A DNA stretch of 64,000 nucleotides from JASDSY01 sp041441465. GTDB taxonomy: Bacteria; Muiribacteriota; UBA9980. Position numbers and translations under genes: made by a program. Shown one piece after another: positions 52,652 to 61,700 of the stretch. Below the pieces are notes generated by a model that saw only the letters and a list, made by a program, of their open reading frames with translations, did no database searches and was not told where the DNA came from. The DNA is taken from positions 1 through 64,000 of the forward strand of contig JASDSY010000015.1 of the NCBI GenBank assembly GCA_041441465.1, read 5' to 3'. The first letter of the stretch is position 1. Every line of letters starts with the position of its first letter.

Positions 52652-53464
52652 GTGAAGAGTTTAAAAATGCAGGTTTTATTTAGTATATTGTTTATGATGA
52701 TTTGTTTGTTCGCCGGCAATGCCTTGGCTGAAGATAATATAGTTAATATTGGCAAGATCACTTTAACAAATGGTAATGTTGAAATTTTACACATTAATCA
52801 AACTGAATGGACTAAAGTTGCAATAAATGAAAAAGTAAATGTCGGCGATCGCATTAAAGTTGCTGATATGTCAAAACTTGAAATTTGTTATGAAGACGGC
52901 AATATTTTAAGAGTCGGCGCGAACAGTGAACTGGAAATGGCTCTTGAAACAATAAAACTTTATAATGGTCAAACCTGGGTTCGCGTAGTTAAAGTCGGTC
53001 AAAAATTTGAAGTCGTCACTCCGACATTTGTTGCAGGTGTTAGAGGTACGGTATTTGCCGTAACCGCGAAAAAAGCCGGCGATAAAAAACTCGCAGGCGG
53101 CGTTAAAGTATGGAAAGGCGCAGTTGCTACAACTGTTAGTGCGACAAAAAAATCAGACCTTGTAACCGAAGGCTGTGAAATTAAAGTTGATGAAAATAAC
53201 AATCTTTCCCAGATTGCTTCATTCGATACTAATGTAGCTAACGAATTTTCGGAAAGCTCATGGCAGTCATACGATACTAACACAGCTTATAACCGTTATA
53301 TTACCTTATTATTTGCCGGCATTAGCCCTTTAGAGGCTAAGACTAATCCTGTCGTGAAAAAACAGCTCGAAGAACGTAAAAAATTACCTGAAGTAATTGA
53401 AGCGTTTAATACATACAAGTCATTAAACGATGAAAAAGCTCTCGAAAATGTAATAAGTGAATAA
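52652..53464 (+). CDS. Secreted FecR-domain protein
   Basis: 270 residues: a signal peptide (about 1-27, cut after NALA), then a FecR-type domain (about 30-165) with NVGDRIKVADMSKLEICYEDG, LRVGANSELE and TPTFVAGVRGTVFAV, and a helical C-terminus. Unlike FecR proper it has no cytoplasmic anti-sigma part, so it belongs to the secreted FecR-like proteins of unknown role. The start is a GTG with AAGGGG upstream; a longer in-frame ATG has no ribosome site and would bury the signal peptide. It has its own promoter and terminator. Confidence 0.82.
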   Translation: MKSLKMQVLFSILFMMICLFAGNALAEDNIVNIGKITLTNGNVEILHINQTEWTKVAINEKVNVGDRIKVADMSKLEICYEDGNILRVGANSELEMALETIKLYNGQTWVRVVKVGQKFEVVTPTFVAGVRGTVFAVTAKKAGDKKLAGGVKVWKGAVATTVSATKKSDLVTEGCEIKVDENNNLSQIASFDTNVANEFSESSWQSYDTNTAYNRYITLLFAGISPLEAKTNPVVKKQLEERKKLPEVIEAFNTYKSLNDEKALENVISE

Positions 53465-53496
53465 ACATATAAAATTATAATTTAATAACTTAACAG

Positions 53497-53524
53497 AAAA
53501 GCAGGTGATATGCCTGCTTTTTTT
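53497..53524 (+). terminator. Terminator of the FecR-domain gene
   Basis: Arms AAAAGCAGG (53497-53505) and CCTGCTTTT (53513-53521) with a 7-base loop, followed by TTT, 33 bases after the stop. Confidence 0.85.
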
Positions 53525-53740
53525 ATTTGTATTATCTTGATTATTAATTTATTATTGGATATAATCTCATAGCAGTTTTTAAAAAAAATTACTTTTAAAT
53601 TTCAAAAAATTATAAAATATAGTTTTAATAACGAATCAGTATAAATATAAACCAAAAAACTTGAATTTGTTATTAATAAAATTATTTTAAAAAAATCTTT
53701 GTATTATTTTATTAATTAATCTGTAAAAGAGGTGCATAAA

Positions 53741-55063
53741 TTGTTGATGAAAATAAAATCATATAATAAATTAATGATGTTATCTGTTATTGGTATGATT
53801 TTAATTAGTAATTTATTTTCAGGTAATAATTTTTGTCTGGCGGCGCCGTCAAACAAAACTGTTAAAAATCAAAAAACTTCTCTTAATTTTGATTTTTTGA
53901 AATTCGTTCCGGCCGAATATCAGTTTGTGGTGCATATTGATATTCAAAAACTAATAAAAAATGACAAAACTTCACTTATAAAAAACAGTCTCGCCAAAAT
54001 TTTCGGGGCAAGGAACTTATCGCTGTTAAAAACTCTTGATTTTTCTTTTTGGCCTGTTCGTAATGACGGTGAAAATTTTGATTTTATGTGTTTTACCGGC
54101 GGGAAATTAGATTATGATGAAATAATAAAGACGATTTCCGCGAATGCGGATGTAAAAATCGGAGAGCATGAAGGGTACAAAGCTTTCAGGTTTTATAATC
54201 TGGCGGGAATATATTCAGGTGATTGCGTAATTTTAGGGACTACAGGCGCCTTAAAAAAGGTCATATCTATAATTAAAGGCAAAGAAACCGCTCTTTTTTA
54301 TGATATGGCTTTTACTACGAATTGCCGTAATGCCTATGCCGCTTCAGAAAATACATCACCCTCTGTCACAGGATTTTTAGGCGATGCTTTTTTAAAAAAA
54401 GCTAACTCTGACAAAGAGTTTATTTATAATGACGTGCTTGATAATGCTGATTTTTTATATTTCACTATCGCGGATAAAGCGCTTGAGCTGATTATAAAAA
54501 ATAAAACTGAAAATTCAGCCGAAAAATTTGTGAAAAAAATTGAGAAAGAGTTATCCGGCTCGGCTAAAGAAACAGATTCAGCTTTAAGCGAGTTTGAAGT
54601 ATTGGAAAATAAATCCGGTGAAAGAAAAAAATTTAAAAATATTACTGCGCAGGCGGCATTTACCAGAAAATTATTAAAGTTTGCCGATTTTTTTAACAAA
54701 AATGCCCGTGTTATGTCTTCGGGAACAAATGTCACGCTTTATGTAAATTTCGACGAGCCGTTTTTAAAAAAAATCATCGATATTATATCATCCCACGAAA
54801 ACTCGTGGTGGATTATATTTGAAAATTTCATATCATCTCAGGTTACTTGCAAAGAATATAGTATATTTCTTGAAAATGCGGCCTTGATTTATTTTAATGA
54901 AAATAAAAACAAAAGTAAAAATTCAGTGACGGTTGATGAACTTTGCGAGTTCGGTGTGATCGGTAAATACTTAAAATGCGCGGGCGGTGGTATTTATTCA
55001 ATATCATTGGACCCTAAAAGAAAGATAAAAGTAACTTGCTCCAAACATTCAGAAAATAAATAA
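53741..55063 (+). CDS. Secreted protein with pseudopilin-like C-terminal motif
   Basis: 440 residues, function not recognised. A signal peptide (about 1-35) is followed by a DUF3352-like body (FVPAEYQFVVHIDIQKL, FTGGKLDYDEII, GTTGALKKVISIIKG) and then VDELCEFGVIGKYLKCAGGGIYSISLDPKRKIKVTCSKH at the C-terminus, written here as its key residues: CAGGGIY and TCSKH. That pattern is the C-P-x-GG-x-Y ... V-x-CS-x-H signature of type II secretion/pilin-like proteins, here without any prepilin N-terminus. A TTG (GAGG eight bases upstream) is preferred; GTG at 53732 is possible. Confidence 0.6.
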   Translation: MLMKIKSYNKLMMLSVIGMILISNLFSGNNFCLAAPSNKTVKNQKTSLNFDFLKFVPAEYQFVVHIDIQKLIKNDKTSLIKNSLAKIFGARNLSLLKTLDFSFWPVRNDGENFDFMCFTGGKLDYDEIIKTISANADVKIGEHEGYKAFRFYNLAGIYSGDCVILGTTGALKKVISIIKGKETALFYDMAFTTNCRNAYAASENTSPSVTGFLGDAFLKKANSDKEFIYNDVLDNADFLYFTIADKALELIIKNKTENSAEKFVKKIEKELSGSAKETDSALSEFEVLENKSGERKKFKNITAQAAFTRKLLKFADFFNKNARVMSSGTNVTLYVNFDEPFLKKIIDIISSHENSWWIIFENFISSQVTCKEYSIFLENAALIYFNENKNKSKNSVTVDELCEFGVIGKYLKCAGGGIYSISLDPKRKIKVTCSKHSENK

Positions 55064-55117
55064 AACCTGTAATATCTTAATTTATTTAATTTTAATTTTA
55101 ATAATTTGAAATAAATC

Positions 55118-55147
55118 TTTACTATTTTGATCAATTCTTGTTATATT
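55118..55147 (+). promoter_or_regulatory. Extended -10 promoter candidate for pfp
   Basis: TTTACT (55118-55123), 18 bases and TATATT (55142-55147) preceded by TG one base upstream. The leader would be about 135 bases. Confidence 0.4.
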
Positions 55148-55289
55148 AATGATATATTTCTATTTTATCCACGATTTTATAAAAAAATTTTATTTGAAAA
55201 TTATTTTATGCATCAGTAAATTTATACTCAGGTATTTCCGGTTGTTATTCGTTATTGTTATTTACTAATGTTTATTATTGGAGGTAAAT

Positions 55290-56516
55290 ATGGTAGCAAA
55301 ACTTGTTGGAAAGGTAATGGTCGCTCAGGGCGGCGGTCCTACGGCGGTCATTAATCAGAGTCTTGTAGGTGTTGTTTTAGAGTCGCGTAAATTTCAACAG
55401 ATAACTTCGGTTTATGGCGCTATAAACGGTGTTGAAGGTATTATAAATGAGAATTTTCTTGATTTGACGCAGGAGACTACTCATAATCTCGAACAGGTCG
55501 CTAATACTCCTTCTTCGGCTATGTTTTCGACCCGCGATAAGCCGGATGAATCATATTGCAAGGAGATATTTAAAGTATTAAAAGCTCATGATGTCAGATA
55601 TTTTTTCTATATCGGCGGTAACGATTCTTCTGATACCGTTAGGATAGTAAATGAAGAGGCCCAGAAAATCAATTATGAATTCAGGGCAATTCATATTCCT
55701 AAAACAATTGATAACGACCTTGTTTTGAATGACCATACTCCAGGATACGGTTCGGCGGCGCGCTTTGTCACTTGCGCGTTCGCAGGCGCTAACCTTGATA
55801 ACCGCGCATTACCCGGCGTTTACATAGGAGTCGTAATGGGGCGGCACGCAGGTTTTTTAACTGCCGCTTCAGGGCTTGCCAGAAAATATCCGGACGACGG
55901 TCCGCACCTGGTATATGTTCCTGAAAGAGCATTCGATACGGAAAAATTTATAAGAGATGTAGACAGGGTATATAAAGAATTTGGCCGCTGCATAATAGCT
56001 GTTTCAGAAGGTATTCAGGACGCGAATCATATTCCTATAATCCAGAATCTTGTCGGCGAAATTGGTGAAAAAGACGCTCACGGCAATATTCAGTTATCCG
56101 GTACCGGCGCTCTTGGTGATGCGCTTGGCAATCTTATTAAAAAACGTCTCAACATTAAACGTGTCCGCTCGGATACATTTGGTTATTTGCAGAGGTCTTT
56201 TATCGGCTGCGTAAGCGATGTCGACCAGCATGAAGCACGTGAAGTCGGCGAAAAAGCCGCACACTTTGCTATCTGGAACAATCAGGACGGCTCTATAACA
56301 ATTCAACGCACCGGTTTCTACTCGGTTGATTATAAGCTCGTTCCGCTCGAGGAAATTGCGGCTAAAACAAGACATATGCCTGATGAATTTATAAATGCTG
56401 AAGGTAATAACATAACGGATGCTTTTAAGTTCTACGCAAGACCTCTTCTTGGGTCGGGCATGCCGTCCGCTCATAGAATCAGAGCGCCGAGAGTCGATAA
56501 GATACTCAATAAATAA
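55290..56516 (+). CDS. pfp: Pyrophosphate-dependent 6-phosphofructokinase
   Basis: 408 residues of the PfkA family. GGGPTAVIN starts the fold, GGNDSSDT replaces the GGDGS of ATP enzymes, and PKTIDND and VVMGRHAGFLT are present. The Asp after GG(N/D) and the Lys in PKTIDND are the features that mark use of pyrophosphate instead of ATP. It interconverts fructose 6-phosphate and fructose 1,6-bisphosphate reversibly, saving ATP in an anaerobe. The ATG at 55290 has GGAGG five bases upstream; an in-frame TTG inside that site was rejected. It is monocistronic with a strong terminator. Confidence 0.92.
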   Translation: MVAKLVGKVMVAQGGGPTAVINQSLVGVVLESRKFQQITSVYGAINGVEGIINENFLDLTQETTHNLEQVANTPSSAMFSTRDKPDESYCKEIFKVLKAHDVRYFFYIGGNDSSDTVRIVNEEAQKINYEFRAIHIPKTIDNDLVLNDHTPGYGSAARFVTCAFAGANLDNRALPGVYIGVVMGRHAGFLTAASGLARKYPDDGPHLVYVPERAFDTEKFIRDVDRVYKEFGRCIIAVSEGIQDANHIPIIQNLVGEIGEKDAHGNIQLSGTGALGDALGNLIKKRLNIKRVRSDTFGYLQRSFIGCVSDVDQHEAREVGEKAAHFAIWNNQDGSITIQRTGFYSVDYKLVPLEEIAAKTRHMPDEFINAEGNNITDAFKFYARPLLGSGMPSAHRIRAPRVDKILNK

Positions 56517-56550
56517 TTAATTTTATAATTTCAATAAATCTCACAAATAA

Positions 56551-56587
56551 AAAATAGACTGTTAAAAAAATTTTAACAGTCTATTTT
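56551..56587. terminator. Bidirectional terminator between pfp and the LysM gene
   Basis: Perfect 17-bp arms (56551-56567 and 56571-56587) with loop AAA and T-rich ends on both strands, between convergent genes. Confidence 0.75.
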
Positions 56588-56726
56588 CTTATGTTCTAAC
56601 TTAAAAATTCATGGAAATTATTTTCGGTCTTTAACTTTAAAATTATGTAATAATGCTGGTTTTACCACCCAGTTCCTTAAATAATTTAATGTCAATTAGT
56701 CCCGAAAAAATCTTTCGGCACGCTAT

Positions 56727-57512
56727 TTATTTTGTCATTATTATTAATTTATCGCCTGTTTTTAAATTATAAGGCGCTTTTAAATTGTTGTTTTGGGCTA
56801 TTTCTTTAGCTCTTTTCTCAGTTTTGAAATATGTTTTGGATATTTTGGCCAGATTATCGCCTGGTTTTACGTTATGCACCAGGAATTTTAAATTATCGGT
56901 TGCATTTGTACGGGCGCTTAACCTTGATGCTTGTCTCGACTTTATTACGCTGTCTATACTGTTACGTTCCGCGGTTGTTTGGGATTTTATTTTTTCAACT
57001 GCGGCAGTTGCAGTTCTGACAGGTTTTGCAGCTGAAACTTGAACGCGTGTTAAAGCGCCTGGATGCGGCTTCAGGTTATGATTTACTTTTAAAGCATTTT
57101 CCGCGCATTTAGGGTTTGAGATTGTTATGGCGGCTCCATTTTTAGGCTTTTCTATTTCCTTTGTTACGTTCAATTCGACACTGTCTTCTTTAGTATAGTT
57201 TGAAAGTATGTTTTTATAAAAATTGGCATTTGAGTCAACCTGTTTTTCATAAGTTTTTCTTTCGGCGATACTCGAGGATGATGCGTTATTATTTAAGACA
57301 TTATATTCCGATGCTGAAGTTATGTAATGAAAAATATTTTGATGGTTATATATTATAATTTCGCCGATCATCATTGAAATCGCGATCCATACTATAGTAA
57401 GAAGCGTTTTATGTTTTGGACACATTCTTTTTCCCGTTTTTGCGGCAAATTCAAAAGCTTTATTATTACTTACTTTTTCTCTTATTTCATCCAATTTTTC
57501 GTTTATATTCAT
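56727..57512 (-). CDS. Membrane-anchored LysM protein
   Basis: 261 residues. A cytoplasmic N-terminus (1-36), one membrane helix (about 37-56) and a long low-complexity outer stretch lead to one LysM domain at the C-terminus (about 212-260: HNVKPGDNLAKISKTYFKTEKRAKEIAQNNN). No enzymatic domain is present, so it is likely a peptidoglycan-binding or scaffold protein in the cell envelope. GGAGG lies ten bases before the ATG. A weak sigma28-like site (TTAA-N15-GCCGAAAT, 57571-57597) lies upstream. Confidence 0.78.
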   Translation of the reverse strand: MNINEKLDEIREKVSNNKAFEFAAKTGKRMCPKHKTLLTIVWIAISMMIGEIIIYNHQNIFHYITSASEYNVLNNNASSSSIAERKTYEKQVDSNANFYKNILSNYTKEDSVELNVTKEIEKPKNGAAITISNPKCAENALKVNHNLKPHPGALTRVQVSAAKPVRTATAAVEKIKSQTTAERNSIDSVIKSRQASRLSARTNATDNLKFLVHNVKPGDNLAKISKTYFKTEKRAKEIAQNNNLKAPYNLKTGDKLIIMTK

Positions 57513-57933
57513 GTTTCTCTAACCTCCGGGCTGTTACTTTTTATATATATTTTTTTGATGCCCGATTATTATTTCGGCTATTTTTTCAATTGATTAACCT
57601 AAATTTAACTTTTTCTATTCAATTAATTTTTATAATTTCATTATGGCGCTTGCTGAAATGTAACTTTTGAAACAGCGCTTTTTAAATTTATTTATTATTT
57701 CAGATTATTTGATATCATCTGCCTGTATATTTTTAATTAATATTATGATATCGAATTCTATAATTTATTTTATTCAGATGTCATTTTAGTTGTGATAGTT
57801 TATTTTGGGGTTGAAAATTTGGATATCATGTGTATGGGATAATGAAAAAAATGCCGCTTCAAAAAAATGAAGCGGCATTTGGGTTAAATATCTGATTTAT
57901 ATCGATTTCAGGTCAATTATTTTAATGGTAATT
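57513..57933. other. Intergenic region, 421 bases
   Basis: AT-rich. It holds a weak sigma28-like site (57571-57597 minus) and, at its right end, the terminator of the TPR lipoprotein gene (57849-57880). Nothing else was recognised. Confidence 0.5.
57849..57880 (-). terminator. Terminator after the TPR lipoprotein gene
   Basis: Perfect 12-bp arms AAATGCCGCTTC (57849-57860) and GAAGCGGCATTT (57869-57880), followed on the minus strand by a run of T. It lies 53 bases after the stop. Confidence 0.85.
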
Positions 57934-58629
57934 TTAAAAGCCCAATGTCATGATAGCGGTGTCGATTGAAAGTACTTTTTCGCTTTCAGGCGCTTCCTGT
58001 TTTGCTATTGTAAGCTGCTGTTTAGAAAGGGCATCCTGATTATTATAGTAATAGAGTGTCGCAAGAAGCGAGTGAACAGCCGCATTTGATATTCCAGTTC
58101 CTATTTCTGATACGTATGTGAAATTAGGATTTATTATTGTGACGTCTCCGGTATCGCCGGCGCCCATGCTTTCGAGTAACGAAATGGCTTCTTTTATTTT
58201 AGCGCTGTCTTCGAGAAGATATGCTGCGGCTAAACCTACTTTTGCGTCTTTGGTACTTGATTTTGCGGCGTATGCCGATTGAAAATCATTTTTGCCGTCT
58301 GAGATTATGCCGCTCTTTTTTACTTTGCACCAGCCGATTCCGGCGTATGCAATACTCATTTCCTGCTGGTTGGGGTTGGTAACGAGCGTTTTTTGAAATG
58401 CCGCCGTCGCTTTATCGTAATCCTGGTTTTTAAAATAAGTCATTGCCTGGCTTATATTTTGAGCCGGCTGCGTATATGTGACTACATTGTCTGTACCGGT
58501 AACACCGCCGATTTGCTGCAATGTTGAGCTTGTTCCGGTACTTTTGCTGGTGCAGCCTACTCCTAACGTCAAGAATGTTATTACTAATGCTATGAAAATT
58601 ACTATGATTATATTTTTATTAAGCTTCAT
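57934..58629 (-). CDS. TPR lipoprotein
   Basis: 231 residues. The hydrophobic N-terminus ends in a lipobox (LGVGC, Cys 26), so the mature protein is lipid-anchored. TPR-like helices follow (SQAMTYFKNQDYDKATAAFQKTL, then a degenerate set up to the C-terminus: LLATLYYYNNQDALSKQQLTIA). It probably scaffolds an envelope complex; it sits 80 bases after the giant repeat protein on the same strand, so it may help export or assemble that protein. GGAGGAGC precedes the ATG. Confidence 0.78.
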   Translation of the reverse strand: MKLNKNIIIVIFIALVITFLTLGVGCTSKSTGTSSTLQQIGGVTGTDNVVTYTQPAQNISQAMTYFKNQDYDKATAAFQKTLVTNPNQQEMSIAYAGIGWCKVKKSGIISDGKNDFQSAYAAKSSTKDAKVGLAAAYLLEDSAKIKEAISLLESMGAGDTGDVTIINPNFTYVSEIGTGISNAAVHSLLATLYYYNNQDALSKQQLTIAKQEAPESEKVLSIDTAIMTLGF

Positions 58630-58709
58630 CTGCTCCTCCTGGCCTGGCGTTATAATATTTCATATAAATTCAATGTCTGTTGTTTAAAAGTGGAAATTAC
58701 TTTATTTCA

Positions 58710-61700
58710 TTATTTTAATATTGCAATTTTTCCATATTTTTCGAGTTTCTCGCCGGTTGTATCATAAGCGGTTATTTTATAAATATATACGCCGTTGGCA
58801 AGTTTTACTCCGTCATCGTTGGTCAGGTTCCATGTCATTGTAGTATGAATGCCGGCTGTCAGCATACCTGGAGCCATATCTCCGAAGTCGTAAACGACAG
58901 CACCCGTCGTATCATATACTTTTATATTCATATCGGATATATTTTTGCCAAGAGTATATCTAATATTTAAAACATTGCGTGCCGGGTTAGGATACGAAAT
59001 ATAGTTTAATACATCAAAATAACCGGCCGATTGAGCTTGTAAATTCGGCATCGACATTGTATTTCCAAGCTTGTCGCTGACTTCGACGCTTATATTGTGA
59101 AGCCCGCCGGCAGTTTTCGCCGGAATATAAAGCGTTAATTTGTTAGTTGTTTCGTTATATTCCGTTTTCATAAGACGGCCGTCGATTAAGGCTTTAGTTT
59201 TTTCCTGATCGATGCCCGAGCCGGCGTCTGAAAGATCAATTTCAAACTTATCGGTTATAATATTATCGGCAAGTTCTTTTGGAACTGAAATTTTAGGCGC
59301 CGTTAAGTCTTTGAATAAAGCGATTGACGATATCTTGTTAATTTTACCGCTGAATTTGCCGTCTTTATTTTCACGCGATATCAATTCCCATTTGCCTGTT
59401 TCGGAATTAAGCGCGAACAGCCCTGTGTGCGATAATTCTTTTGTATCGGTTCCGGCGGCGCTGCATGTTACTTCAAGAGCGGTTTTGGCCTTTAAGCCGT
59501 CTGGATAAATCTGGTATACTTCATTTATAACCTTTAATTCGGCGTCGCTTTCAAGAGCAAGCGAATTAAATTTAGGCGCTTTTTCGCCTGAAGTAATCAA
59601 TTGTGAAATTTTACTGAAGTCAGGCGTCATGATCATCATTACGTTGCGGTCGAATGCGCCCTGCGGTATGGCGATATTCAGGTTTTTATCGCTAGAAACC
59701 ATTGCTGCGCCGGCAGTTGTGCTTATGAATGCCGATGTGAAATCGACGACCGATTTGCCGTTTATAGTGTTTCCGTTATTCGATGTATGCGCTTCTACTT
59801 CGATTTGAGCGCGGCCTGCATATTTAGGATCGATATTATATACTCCTTTATAAACTCCGGGCCGTGCCATTAGCGTTACATTTGAAAGCATCGTTTCATT
59901 CGTGCCGTCCTGCCATACGCGGATTGTGGGGTTGGCAGTGAGTACTTCGCCGGTCGCCGATTGGATATATTTAGTATTTATGATAAGCGACCTTTCATCT
60001 AACGGGTTTACGTATGCCGAGATTAAAAATTTAGGTGAAAAACGCTGTGTGAGGCTTAGGGTATTTATTGAATTTCCCATATAATCCTGCGCATCGTATA
60101 TTTTAAGCATATAATCGCCGTTGAATCCAAACGCCTCGAAAGGAACCACTGCATAACCAGTATAAAGGCCGTCCACGAACGACATCATTGTCAGCTGCTG
60201 CTCGTTTTGAAGCGTATATGTCGGCCTGAATGTTACGCGCGGCGGTTTTTCAGCGTTCATGTCCGCGTTGAATTTTATAGAGAATATTACTTTCCAGAAT
60301 GAAGGCGTAATTACGACGTTATCAGTGACATATTTGATCTGTACACCGACTGTCGTTACTTTAAGACTGTCTGAGTCGCCTGTTATTCCATTTACATCTC
60401 CATCTGTCGTGGCCACATCTGCCGGGTCTTTAGTGTCGTCGACTTTAGCGGTAAAAAGTTTCCCGAAAGGAGAATCTTCGAAATCGGGTACTGTCGCTTT
60501 AAATGTAACTTCGACCGTCGGGATTGAAGTGTTTTGCGTTACGCGTTCGCCGAGAAGTACTGTAATTTCTGAATTTGTCAGGCTGTATGTTACAGTTGCC
60601 TCGCCGCCGTTCGGAATGCCGTTGAATCTGGTTGACGCAAGCCTTCCGTTGACTGTCACTTTTGATTGCGAGATGTCGATGTTTCTAAAATTATTCGTGT
60701 CCGCGCTGTTTGCTGATTGCGGAACTTTTATTACAATTTTATCCATGCCGGTATCGAATGTCCTGAAGTAAGGTTTGAATAAAATTGAAAAGTCCCTTAC
60801 ACCTGATTTTCTTAATACGCTTGCCGGCAATATTTCAGCGATACATTTTTCTACCGGCATTATTACCGATATCAGCAGGCCGTAAGTGCCGACATTACCT
60901 GCGACGTCTATAGCTTTAATGACAACTTCCGTGGTGCCGCGCATATTCGATGTGGCAAAAGGCGCCCATGATGCGGTTCCGTTGATGTATGACTGCGCCG
61001 GTACAGCGTTGCCGAGTCCGAATTTTGATAGGTCGGCCGTTATATCTGTCGGTTTTAAAGACGGATCGTCGATTAAAGCTGAAAGCGTTATCGAATCGCC
61101 TTTGGCTTTTATTATATTCTTGCCGTTTGTCGCGCTTAATGATTCGGCATTGACAATCTTAGGCGAAGTTATGTCATCTGATGTTATGTCGACTGCAACA
61201 GCGTGCGGTTTGGCTTTGACTCCGGCGATCGATACGACGGAATCAAGCTCGCGCGCGAGGTTTAAACCTGAAGGCGCGCCGTTATAAGTATTGCCGGGAG
61301 CAAATACGCCTCTTACAGTGAAGAATGCGCCGTTACCGATTACGATTGCTATTGTTTTAGGGTCCGTCATTGAAATTACCGACGCATCGAGGCCGAAGCT
61401 GTCGCCTGAAACCGGCAATATGAAATCGGTAGCGAGCGGCGAATTTAAAACTACCGGCTTATTAAATGTAATTTCAAGCCTGTCGCCTGCAGATATGCCG
61501 AGATTATCAGCGTCTACGAATTTCACATAATTGATTGTAGGCGCTACTCTGTCAGTTGACGTTACAATTGCCGGAACATCCGCCTGCCAGTCATTGCCTG
61601 ATACGTCCATTATATGACCTGAAATATATGTGCTGGCGTTCCTGCCGATGGCGCTTCTTAATGAGCCGAATAATGTAAATATCGGATTTGTCCCGAGCGT

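Noticed and set aside
60259..60771. Plus-strand ORF of 170 codons opposite the giant repeat protein
   Set aside because: Long antisense frames are expected across repeat-rich Val/Thr/Gly coding DNA; no motif or ribosome site supports it.
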